A DNA stretch of 7,260 nucleotides, from the NCBI GenBank assembly GCA_945870465.1, contig CAMBSS010000192.1:1-7260 (forward strand), given 5' to 3'. Below, piece after piece: positions 1 to 6,520 of this stretch. The notes below the pieces were generated by a model. The model did no database searches and was not told the DNA's origin. It saw only the letters and a program-made list of their open reading frames with translations. Every line of letters begins with the position of its first letter. The stretch's first letter is position 1. The DNA is from Bordetella parapertussis (GTDB lineage Bacteria; Pseudomonadota; Gammaproteobacteria; Burkholderiales; SG8-41). Made by a program: the position numbers and the translations under genes.

Positions 1-1581
1 ACGGCCCTGGGTCCGGCGACGGCCGCTACCACGCTGCCCGAGCCGGAGCCGCGCGGCTATCCCGGCAACCTCGGATTGCTGTTCGCTGCGCACGCGCATT
101 CCGAGCGCACCGCCATCTTCGATCTGTACGTCCCGGCGCAGCCGCGCGCAATCAGTTATCACACGCTCGACGCAATGTGCAATGCGGTTGCACGCGGCTT
201 CGCGCGCGCCGGTATCAAGACCGGCGATCGAATCGGGATCCTGTCACTCAACCGCGTCGAATTCGTCGCTACATTGCTGGGCGCCATGCGTGCTGGCGTA
301 GTCCCGGTGCCCGTCAACATCAAACTCACCGCCGATGCCATCGCTTTCATATTGAAAGACGCCGGCGCGCAGCTCGTATTCACCGAACCGGCGCTGCGCC
401 CGCTATGCCCCGCCGGTTTGCGCGCGGTTGAATTCGGCGGCACCGGCGATGACGCTTACGAGCGCTTTGCCGATCCCGGCACCTTCACGGCAATCGAACC
501 CGCGCCAGACGCGGTCGCTGTGCAGCCTTATACGTCAGGCTCGACGGGCCGGCCCAAAGGCGTGCTGCTCACGCATTACAGTCAGAACTGGAGCCGCCGC
601 ATCCTCGCCTGGTCGCGCCGCACCACGCCGCGCGACGTCATACTGGTGGCCGCTCCGCTGTATCACAAGAATGCCCTCAACGCGATCAAGCAAGGTCTGA
701 CCGCCGGCGCAACCCTGGCCTTGCTGCCGCAGTTCAACGCGGAGCGCTATATCGACGCGATCGGCGCTTATCGTTGCACCGTGATATCCGGCGTGCCGAC
801 CATGACCTCCATGGTGCTGGCAAAAAAAGAACGCCTTGCCGCGACCGACGTTACTTCCGTGCGCACCGTCATGATGGGCAGCGCGCCGGCCTCGCGCCAG
901 ATACTCGATGAACTCAACCAGTATTTTCCGAATGCCGAAGCGCTGGTCGTCTACGGCGTCACCGAAGGCGGCCCCGTTCCTCTCGGCCCGCATCCGCAAG
1001 GCAAACCGCGGCCGCGCGGCGCGATCGGCGTGCCGTATAAAGGCACTGAAGCGAAACTTATCGGCGGCGCCACCGATACCGAAGGCGAGCTCATCCTGAA
1101 AAACCCCGGCATCCTGCTCGCGTACCACAATCTGCCGGCAGAAACCGCCAAGCGCATCCAGAACGGCTGGTATCACACCGGCGACATCTGCCGGCGCGAC
1201 GGTGACGGGTTCTATTACTTTGTCGGCCGCAACGACGACATGTTCGTGTGCGGCGGCGAAAATATTTTTCCAATTGAGGTTGAATCATTGCTGGAACGAC
1301 ATCAGGCCGTGCAACAGGCCGTGGTCCTGCCTTTCGAGCACGAAATGAAAGGCCAGGTGCCGTACGCGTTCGTTGTGCTGCGCGCCGGGCAACCCGCCAG
1401 CGAGCAAGATCTGAAAGATTACGCGCTGGCCAATGGCCCTGCTTTCCGCCATCCGCGCCGCGTCTTTTTTCTCGAACGCATGCCGCTAGCCGGCACCAAC
1501 AAAATCGACCAGCCTTTTCTGCGCCGGCTGGTTGCCGAACAAGTATCTGAAAAGCCGACCACCGGAGCACATCATGGCTGA
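1..1581 (+). CDS. Acyl-CoA synthetase (AMP-forming ligase), 5' partial
   Basis: Class I adenylate-forming ligase, expected to activate a carboxylic acid with ATP and transfer it to CoA in the cytoplasm. The frame is open from base 1. The TTG at 76 is only the first start-like codon inside the window, and the residues encoded before it (ending YPGNLG) read like a normal family N-terminus, so the true start probably lies to the left. Counting from that TTG, the ATP-binding loop YTSGSTGRPKGV is at 152-163, YGVTEGG at 293-299, YHTGD at 366-370, GGENIFPIEVE at 393-403, and the C-terminal catalytic lysine in TNKID at 476. All core motifs are therefore present and the enzyme should be active. The stop overlaps the thioesterase start, which indicates co-translation. 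The substrate is not readable: fatty, benzoate-like and other aryl acids are all possible. An aromatic acid is suggested only by the UbiD gene downstream. Confidence 0.92.
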   Translation, partial: TALGPATAATTLPEPEPRGYPGNLGLLFAAHAHSERTAIFDLYVPAQPRAISYHTLDAMCNAVARGFARAGIKTGDRIGILSLNRVEFVATLLGAMRAGVVPVPVNIKLTADAIAFILKDAGAQLVFTEPALRPLCPAGLRAVEFGGTGDDAYERFADPGTFTAIEPAPDAVAVQPYTSGSTGRPKGVLLTHYSQNWSRRILAWSRRTTPRDVILVAAPLYHKNALNAIKQGLTAGATLALLPQFNAERYIDAIGAYRCTVISGVPTMTSMVLAKKERLAATDVTSVRTVMMGSAPASRQILDELNQYFPNAEALVVYGVTEGGPVPLGPHPQGKPRPRGAIGVPYKGTEAKLIGGATDTEGELILKNPGILLAYHNLPAETAKRIQNGWYHTGDICRRDGDGFYYFVGRNDDMFVCGGENIFPIEVESLLERHQAVQQAVVLPFEHEMKGQVPYAFVVLRAGQPASEQDLKDYALANGPAFRHPRRVFFLERMPLAGTNKIDQPFLRRLVAEQVSEKPTTGAHHG

Positions 1582-1990
1582 AGCAATGACCATCGAGAAA
1601 CTGCAGCAAATTATTTCGCGCGGACCGTTCAATCAATGGCTGAATTTCACGATCCTGAAAATCGACGCCGACGGCATCGAAATCAAGGCCACATGGCGCG
1701 AGGAATGGGTGGTGAATCCGGAACGCCGCTACACGCACGGCGGCATCCTCGCCGCCATCGTCGACGTGGCCGCCGATTACGCGATCGCCGCCCAGCTAGG
1801 ACGCCCGGTGCCGACCATAGATATCCGCGTCGACTATCACAAGGCCGCGATGCCCGGCGACCTCATCGCCAAAGCCAAAGTCGTGCGCAGCGGCAGCCAG
1901 TATTCGACCGCCGAAGCCTACGTTTACGACAAGGAAGGCGCACTGGTCGCCAGCGGACGCGGCACTTATTTCACTGCACCACCCAAATAA
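1574..1990 (+). CDS. PaaI-like hotdog-fold thioesterase
   Basis: Protein of 138 residues, a normal length for a single-domain hotdog thioesterase of the PaaI/YdiI type, which hydrolyses acyl-CoA or aryl-CoA to the free acid and CoA. Visible family features are PFNQWLNF at 18-25, HGG at 55-57, and Asp64 nine residues after His55, the spacing of the active-site helix in PaaI-type enzymes. The C-terminal half has the usual strand pattern ending SGRGTYF. The start is the ATG at 1574. It overlaps the ligase stop by 8 bases and has GGAG at 1564-1567, six bases upstream. An in-frame ATG at 1532 would add 14 residues inside the ligase gene and has less support. Overlap with a CoA ligase suggests a role in releasing CoA from dead-end thioesters of the same pathway. 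This role is inferred and the substrate is unknown. Confidence 0.88.
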   Translation: MAEAMTIEKLQQIISRGPFNQWLNFTILKIDADGIEIKATWREEWVVNPERRYTHGGILAAIVDVAADYAIAAQLGRPVPTIDIRVDYHKAAMPGDLIAKAKVVRSGSQYSTAEAYVYDKEGALVASGRGTYFTAPPK

Positions 1991-1993
1991 ATT

Positions 1994-2130
1994 CTTGAAC
2001 CGCGAAGGACGCAAAGGACGCGAAGGAAAGGCAAAAAGCGAAGGCATTTCGTAGTAAAAGCATCTGACATGAATATTTATTTTGATTTACCGCTTTTCCT
2101 TTGCGTCCTTCGCGTCCTTAGCGGTGAAAG
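1994..2130. repeat. Imperfect 40-bp inverted repeat made of 9-bp GGACGC units
   Basis: The left arm (1994-2033) and right arm (2091-2130) are reverse complements at 33 of 40 positions by hand alignment, separated by 57 AT-richer bases. Each arm holds three 9-bp units: GAAGGACGC, AAAGGACGC and GAAGGAAAG on the left, and the equivalents on the complementary strand on the right. A run of seven T (2132-2138) follows the right arm, so transcripts from the thioesterase side could form a long stem followed by U residues, like an intrinsic terminator with an oversized loop. It fills most of the only sizeable gap between genes. It could be a REP-like dispersed intergenic element. No transposase or coding frame was seen in it, and I found no convincing -35/-10 pair in the AT-rich loop. 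Confidence 0.75.
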
Positions 2131-2154
2131 ATTTTTTTCTAAAGCTGAAAATAA

Positions 2155-2967
2155 ATGGCTGAATTAACTGACCCGACAGCACCGCCGCGCGCAACGCCGC
2201 GCCGCATCCGCTACGACCTGCTCGGTCAGCGGCTGGCGCTCCTCGGCCTGGTGATCGGCGCCTGGTGGCTTTATTCGCTGGGCGAACCCCATTTCAAGTT
2301 CCCGGGACCGCCGCGCGTATACGAAGCGTTCAAGGTGATACTCGGCAATGGCGACTTGTGGCGCAATCTCAGCATTACGCTTGAACGCGTGTGCATCGGC
2401 TTCGTGCTGGCCACCATCGTTAGCGTGCCTTTCGGCATCATGCTCGGCGCCATCCGCCGGCTCGGCGAGTTCTTCGAGCCGGTGCTGCCGGTGCTGAACA
2501 CCGTGTCGTCGGCGATCTGGGCGATCTTTGCCATTATCTGGTTCGGCATCTCCGAAAGCACCATCATCTTCGTCGTCTTCATGACCGCGATGCCGCTCAT
2601 CATTACCAACGTGTGGCAGGGCACGCGCAGCGTCAATGCAGATTTTATTGAGCTGGCGCATACGCTGCGCATGCCGAGCTGGAAAGTAATGACCAAGATT
2701 TACCTGCCGACCATCCTGCCCTACTTTTTTTCCGGCGCGCGGCTGGCGTTCGGCTTCGGCTGGCGCGTGAGCCTGGTCGCCGAAACGCTGGGCGCTTCGA
2801 GCGGCATCGGCTACCGCCTGCGCCAGGCCGCCGACCTGATCCAGACCGACCAGGTGTTCGCGTGGACCATCACCATGATCGCCATGATGGCCACGCTGGA
2901 AATGGGCATACTGAAACCGCTCGAGAACCATTTGTTCCGCTGGCGCAAGGAAGCGGAGCAGCAATGA
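2155..2967 (+). CDS. ABC transporter permease, SsuC/TauC/NrtB type
   Basis: Inner-membrane permease of 270 residues, typical for the binding-protein-dependent transport family that handles nitrate, taurine, sulfonates and some aromatic acids. It should form a homodimeric channel with the ATPase at 4600-5400. Hydrophobic segments lie roughly at 24-42, 78-99, 116-131, 134-152, 186-207 and 235-255. The cytoplasmic EAA loop that contacts the ATPase is at 166-185 (ELAHTLR...IYLP); its usual glycine is arginine (172). The start is fixed by an in-frame TAA directly before the ATG, although the Shine-Dalgarno match upstream is poor. The gene follows the inverted repeat and probably opens the transporter operon. 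Its stop overlaps the ATG of a 10-codon ORF leading into the UbiD gene. The transported substrate cannot be deduced from the permease alone. Confidence 0.92.
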   Translation: MAELTDPTAPPRATPRRIRYDLLGQRLALLGLVIGAWWLYSLGEPHFKFPGPPRVYEAFKVILGNGDLWRNLSITLERVCIGFVLATIVSVPFGIMLGAIRRLGEFFEPVLPVLNTVSSAIWAIFAIIWFGISESTIIFVVFMTAMPLIITNVWQGTRSVNADFIELAHTLRMPSWKVMTKIYLPTILPYFFSGARLAFGFGWRVSLVAETLGASSGIGYRLRQAADLIQTDQVFAWTITMIAMMATLEMGILKPLENHLFRWRKEAEQQ

Positions 2968-2996
2968 CCATCAAACTCTTCACGGATCGAACATGA
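2964..2996 (+). other. Possible 10-codon mini-ORF joining permease and UbiD genes
   Basis: The ATG at 2964 overlaps the permease stop as ATGA (2964-2967) and has GGAG at 2955-2958, five bases upstream. It encodes MTIKLFTDRT and stops with a TGA that overlaps the UbiD start as a second ATGA (2993-2996). It could be a translated relay that hands ribosomes from permease to decarboxylase, or the leftover start of a gene that once followed the permease directly. Translation is unproven and such a short ORF can arise by chance. Confidence 0.3.
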
Positions 2997-4603
2997 AAGA
3001 CGAAAAATTCCGCCCGTTTCTGGACCGTCTGCGCCAGGAGCGCGAGCTGACCGACATCAGGCAGCCAGTAGACATCCGGCATATTGCGACCCTCGTCGAT
3101 CAATCCGACCAGGCGCTCTTTTTCCACAACGTAATCGGCTACGACATGCCGGTGGTGTCCGGCATCATACGCACGCAAAAACGCGCGGCTCTCGGCATGG
3201 GTGTCGCGAATTACAATGAAATCGAAGCGAAGCTCGAACAAGGCATCACCAAACCGATCGCACCCCGCTACGTCGAATCCGCACCGCACAAGCAGGTGAT
3301 ACAGCTGGGCGACGACGTCGATCTCTTCAAGCTGCCGGTGCCGATGTCGTCGATCTACGACGGCGGCCCCATGATCACTGCCGGCGTCGTCATCGCCAAA
3401 GATCCGGAATTCGGCATCAACTCCGGCATGTACCGCTTCATGGTGCAGGAAAAAAACCTCACCGGCATCGACATCGTCACGCCGAACAATATGCGACTGT
3501 TCGCGCAGCGCGCGTTTGAAGCAGGCAAACCATGCCCGATTTCAATCTCAATCGGCACCCATCCTTACGAGATCATGGGTTCGGGCTTTCGCGCGCCGCT
3601 CGGCGTGGACGAGATGGGCATCGCGGGCGGATTGCGCGGCGCACCGGTCGAACTCTCGACCTGCGAAACCATCGACATGCCGTGCATCGCCGACGCCGAA
3701 ATCGTGCTCGAAGCAGAGATACTGCCGACCGGATGGGTCTATCCCGAAGGACGTTTCGGCGAATTCACGCGCCTGATGGGCGGCCTGCACTGGAACCCGC
3801 TGGTGCGCGTCAAAGCCATCACCATGCGGCGCGACGCCATTTACTACGCCCTGCATATGCCGTGGGAAAACACCTGGCTCGCCGCCCCTACCCGCTACAC
3901 CGCGATCCGCCGCGCGCTCAAGACGGCCGGCGTGCAATGCAAGGACATCAATGTCACGCTCGGCGGCTGCGCGTTCTGGCACGCGGTGATTTCGATCAAG
4001 AAGCAGTCCGGCGAAGGCAAAAACGCTTTGCTCGCAGCACTTTCGGTGATGGATTTGAAACATGTCGTCGTCGTCGATGACGACATCGATGTCTGGAACG
4101 CGATGGATGTCGAGTGGGCGATTGCCACCCGCGTGCAGGGCGACCGCGACGTATTCATCATTCCGGGCGCGCGCGCCAAACCGCTCGACCCCAGTCTTGC
4201 TGTCATGCCGCCCGGCGTGGTGCCGACCGGCGCCAAGGTCGGCATCGACGCCACCATCGGCGAAGGCATCCCGAAGGAACGCTTTGAGCGCATCGCCTAC
4301 GCATACGCAGACCGCGCAAAGATTGCCGATTACATGGGAGGCAAAGCCGATGCGGTGCCTTCCACAGTAAATGCCGGCCCCAGGCATATCGACGCCGCAG
4401 CCGCCAAAATTCTGACCTTGATCGACAAAACACCGCTCTACTACCAGGATGTCGCGGCGCAGCTTGCTGAATACGACTTCCAGACCGTGGCGCGCGCGCT
4501 CGGCAAACTGCACGCCGAAGAAAAACTATGGCAGGATCCGCGCGGCCGCCTGTGCTTGCGCGGATCCGCTTTCGCAGCGCAGGCGCCCGTCAAGCGCACA
4601 TGA
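2993..4603 (+). CDS. UbiD-family prenylated-FMN-dependent decarboxylase
   Basis: Cytoplasmic UbiD-family enzyme of 536 residues, expected to decarboxylate (or reversibly carboxylate) an aromatic, heteroaromatic or alpha,beta-unsaturated acid using prenylated FMN. Matched by hand to fungal Fdc1, Asn143 and Arg148 in INSGMYR fit Asn168 and Arg173, Glu207 in VDEMGIAGG fits Glu233, and Glu252 and Glu257 in EGRFGE fit the catalytic Glu277 and Glu282. The metal-ligand His191 position appears to be Asn166 (TPNNMR). The core seems to end near residue 450. Residues about 463-523 look like a winged-helix module. The ATG at 2993 has a modest GGA at 2984-2986 and overlaps the stop of a mini-ORF; the gene's own stop overlaps the ATPase start. 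Its position inside an ABC operon suggests it acts on the imported compound. No ubiX-type prenyltransferase gene is in the window. A role in ubiquinone synthesis is unlikely from context. Confidence 0.93.
   Translation: MKDEKFRPFLDRLRQERELTDIRQPVDIRHIATLVDQSDQALFFHNVIGYDMPVVSGIIRTQKRAALGMGVANYNEIEAKLEQGITKPIAPRYVESAPHKQVIQLGDDVDLFKLPVPMSSIYDGGPMITAGVVIAKDPEFGINSGMYRFMVQEKNLTGIDIVTPNNMRLFAQRAFEAGKPCPISISIGTHPYEIMGSGFRAPLGVDEMGIAGGLRGAPVELSTCETIDMPCIADAEIVLEAEILPTGWVYPEGRFGEFTRLMGGLHWNPLVRVKAITMRRDAIYYALHMPWENTWLAAPTRYTAIRRALKTAGVQCKDINVTLGGCAFWHAVISIKKQSGEGKNALLAALSVMDLKHVVVVDDDIDVWNAMDVEWAIATRVQGDRDVFIIPGARAKPLDPSLAVMPPGVVPTGAKVGIDATIGEGIPKERFERIAYAYADRAKIADYMGGKADAVPSTVNAGPRHIDAAAAKILTLIDKTPLYYQDVAAQLAEYDFQTVARALGKLHAEEKLWQDPRGRLCLRGSAFAAQAPVKRT
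4534..4567 (+). other. GC-rich perfect 10-bp hairpin at the end of the UbiD gene
   Basis: GGATCCGCGC at 4534-4543 and GCGCGGATCC at 4558-4567 are exact reverse complements separated by 14 bases, and two G-U pairs could extend the stem inward. It lies inside the last codons of the UbiD gene, 32 bases before the ATPase start, and has no T-run, so it is not an intrinsic terminator. It could stabilise or punctuate the operon mRNA, or be a by-product of GC-rich coding sequence. Confidence 0.45.
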
Positions 4604-5400
4604 TGAACGAAACCGCGACCGTTGCACCGGCATCCGCCGACGATTGCAATGATGCCGGCGCGATTACGCTTACTGCGATCAGCAAATGGTTTGATACTGC
4701 CGATGGTGGGCCGCTCACGGTATTGCAGGACATCAATCTCGCGGTGCCCGCGCATTCCATATTTGCCATCCTTGGCGCTTCAGGCTGCGGCAAGAGCACT
4801 CTGCTCAACATCATTTCCGGAATATTGACGCCGGACCGCGGCAATGTCTGTTTCGGCGGCGTGCGCGCGCGCGATTTCGCCAACTGGCGCAGCATCAGTT
4901 ACATGTTCCAGGAAGACCGCCTGCTGCCGTGGCGCACCGCGCGCGCCAACATCGAATTCGGCCTCGAAGCGGGCGACATGCCGCGCGCGGAACGGCGTGA
5001 GCGTGCGGTCGAAGCGCTGCGTCTGGTCAAACTGACTGGTTTCGAGGAAGCGTTTCCGCATCAACTGTCGGGCGGCATGCGCTCGCGCGTCGCCCTCGCG
5101 CGCAGCCTGGTCACCGACCCCGCCATCCTGCTGATGGACGAGCCATTCTCGCGGCTCGATGCGCAGACCCGCGCACAAATGCACGACGAGCTGCTGCATA
5201 TCCAGTCCATCAAGCAAATGACCATAGTATTCGTCACCCACGACGTCGAAGAAGCCGTGGTGCTCGCCGACGAGGTCGTCGTACTTGCTCCCCGACCCGG
5301 CCGCGTGCGCGAAATCGTGTCGATTGCCTGCGCCCGGCCGCGCGACCCGACAGACCCGCAGGCGATACAGTACATCCAGCGCCTGCGCGCGCTCATTTGA
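4600..5400 (+). CDS. ABC transporter ATP-binding protein, SsuB/TauB/NrtD type
   Basis: Nucleotide-binding subunit of 266 residues that should pair with the permease at 2155-2967 and power import. From the ATG at 4600 the motifs run in order: Walker A GASGCGKST (59-67), Q-loop Gln104 in YMFQEDRLLPW, signature LSGGM (156-160), Walker B ILLMDE (176-181), D-loop RLD (185-187) and H-loop His214 in VTHDVEEA. All catalytic residues are present. Met in the last signature position is common in this subfamily. The first ATG (4600) overlaps the UbiD stop as ATGA and a second ATG follows at 4603, so the exact initiator is ambiguous by one residue. No strong Shine-Dalgarno was seen, so translational coupling to the UbiD gene is likely. 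An in-frame start further upstream (4528) would lie inside the UbiD gene and precede a region without domain homology, so it was not chosen. Confidence 0.94.
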   Translation: MMNETATVAPASADDCNDAGAITLTAISKWFDTADGGPLTVLQDINLAVPAHSIFAILGASGCGKSTLLNIISGILTPDRGNVCFGGVRARDFANWRSISYMFQEDRLLPWRTARANIEFGLEAGDMPRAERRERAVEALRLVKLTGFEEAFPHQLSGGMRSRVALARSLVTDPAILLMDEPFSRLDAQTRAQMHDELLHIQSIKQMTIVFVTHDVEEAVVLADEVVVLAPRPGRVREIVSIACARPRDPTDPQAIQYIQRLRALI

Positions 5401-5425
5401 TCTGCGGGCTGTCCGTGTTTATGGT
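5397..5425 (+). promoter_or_regulatory. Weak candidate sigma-70 promoter before the binding-protein gene
   Basis: TTGATC (5397-5402) and TATGGT (5420-5425) each match four of six consensus positions and are spaced by 17 bases. They lie at the start of the 85-base gap between the ATPase and the binding-protein gene. A separate promoter here would let the binding protein be made in excess, as is usual for such proteins. Matches this weak occur often by chance. Confidence 0.2.
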
Positions 5426-5467
5426 AATTTCAAAGCATCTGCCCGCCTGCCCAAACGCCCCTTTAAC

Positions 5468-5479
5468 CTCCTCAAGGAG
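5468..5479 (+). promoter_or_regulatory. Strong Shine-Dalgarno for a TTG start, inside a mini-hairpin
   Basis: AAGGAG at 5474-5479 sits six bases before the TTG at 5486 and decides that start. The sequence just before it, CTCC (5468-5471), can pair with GGAG (5476-5479) around a TCAA loop, so the ribosome site is partly self-complementary. The stem is only four base pairs and may have no effect. Confidence 0.7.
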
Positions 5480-5485
5480 CTCAAC

Positions 5486-6478
5486 TTGAAATCGCTGCCC
5501 CTATTGCGCTTCTCGCTCGCCCTCGTTTGCGTGGTCTGCCTCGCGGCTTCCAACACCGCCCTGGCGCAAAAAATCAGGGTCGGTTACTGGTCGAGCGGCC
5601 TGAGCCTCGGCCAGGGCGCAGTCATGGAATCGCAGAAATTCCTTGAGAAAGAAGGCCTGGAGGTCGAATGGGTCAAATTCTCAGACGTCAATCAACCGTT
5701 GCGTGCGGTCGCCCTCAACACCATCGACCTCGCGTTCGCCGCGCCTTCAGCAGGCGCCATGGCGATCATTGCGGAAGGCGCGCCCGTCAAAATTGTGCTC
5801 AACACGCACATCGCCGAAGTGCAGTTCGTCGTGCTCGACGAGTCGCCCATCAAATCGCTGGCCGACATCAAAGGCAAAAAGATCGGCATGTCGCCGCCCG
5901 GCAGCGCGACCCATTCGCTCGGCACCGCGCTGCTGGAATTCAACCACGGACTGAAGCTCAGTGACTATACGGCAGTGCCCGGCACCGAAGGCGTGCTGGC
6001 GCAGTTCCTCGCGCAAAAGCAGATCGACGTTGCCGCGGTGCGCTCGACGACCGTCGCGCAAATGAACGAGCTCAAGCTGCGCCGGCTCGGCAATTACACC
6101 GATGAATGGAAAAAACTCACCAAAACCAACTCGCCGCCCATCCTCGCCGTGACCATCGTGCACAGTGACTACCTCGCGAAAAATCCGGACGCCGTCGCGA
6201 AATTCATCGCGGCGCTGCGCAAGGTCAACGAGTTCGGCTCGAAGAACAAAGCTGCGGTGGCCGAAGTCCTGCAGAAAGCCGCCAACATGCCGGCTGACGA
6301 CTCGCGCGCGTATGCCGCGGAATGGGACAAGATATACATGGCCGCGTTCGAACCATCAGACATCGCGACGCTCAAGCGCCAGGCCGGTATTTTCAAGGCC
6401 GCCGGCTCGCTCAAGCAGGACCCGGTCGAGGCCGGGTTCGCGACCGATGCTTATGAGCGGTCCAAGAAAATAAAGTAG
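5486..6478 (+). CDS. ABC transporter substrate-binding protein, NMT1/SsuA-like
   Basis: Periplasmic binding protein of 330 residues that should deliver ligand to the ABC permease and ATPase upstream. The start is a TTG, chosen because AAGGAG lies six bases upstream and because it gives a clean signal peptide: MKS, then a hydrophobic stretch to about residue 24, then ALA before Gln28 as a likely signal peptidase I site. No convincing lipobox is seen. The mature protein begins KIRVGYW and has family-typical segments: DLAFAAPSAGAMAIIAEG (81-98), SLADIKGKKIGMSPPGSATH (124-143), and a C-terminal helical lobe with HSDYLAKNPDAVAKFI (226-241). A longer frame reaching back to 5285 would overlap the ATPase and bury the signal peptide, so it was rejected. 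This family binds sulfonates, nitrate, thiamine precursors and aromatic acids; the ligand here is inferred only to be the UbiD substrate or a relative. Confidence 0.92.
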   Translation: MKSLPLLRFSLALVCVVCLAASNTALAQKIRVGYWSSGLSLGQGAVMESQKFLEKEGLEVEWVKFSDVNQPLRAVALNTIDLAFAAPSAGAMAIIAEGAPVKIVLNTHIAEVQFVVLDESPIKSLADIKGKKIGMSPPGSATHSLGTALLEFNHGLKLSDYTAVPGTEGVLAQFLAQKQIDVAAVRSTTVAQMNELKLRRLGNYTDEWKKLTKTNSPPILAVTIVHSDYLAKNPDAVAKFIAALRKVNEFGSKNKAAVAEVLQKAANMPADDSRAYAAEWDKIYMAAFEPSDIATLKRQAGIFKAAGSLKQDPVEAGFATDAYERSKKIK

Positions 6479-6520
6479 TCAGCACGGCCAAACCGCAGCC
6501 ATAAAGGGCGGCCGCGAATT

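Noticed and set aside
822..828. Run of seven A in the ligase gene as a possible slippage or frameshift site
   Set aside because: The zero frame continues through it with all downstream motifs intact, and neither shifted frame gives a meaningful product.
535..1176. Open frame of 213 codons on the minus strand
   Set aside because: It is antisense to the catalytic core of the acyl-CoA synthetase and has no domain signature.
2064..2092. CTGACA as a -35 box for the permease operon
   Set aside because: It matches five of six bases, but no acceptable -10 box lies 16-18 bases downstream.
2164..2964. Open frame of 266 codons on the minus strand
   Set aside because: It mirrors the ABC permease almost end to end and encodes a charged, low-complexity product without motifs. 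It is a shadow of the permease frame.
3548..4513. Open frame of 321 codons on the minus strand
   Set aside because: It lies fully inside the UbiD gene, which has clear family motifs. Its translation is Arg/His/Asp-rich with no recognisable domain, as expected for an antisense shadow in GC-rich coding DNA.
5285..5485. N-terminal extension of the substrate-binding protein
   Set aside because: The frame is open, but it overlaps the ATPase, encodes an Arg/Cys-rich stretch, and would place the signal peptide internally. The AAGGAG before the TTG at 5486 explains the true start.
6508..6515. GCGGCCGC palindrome in the gap before the Bug-type gene
   Set aside because: An 8-base palindrome made only of G and C is expected by chance in DNA of this composition and has no flanking symmetry.
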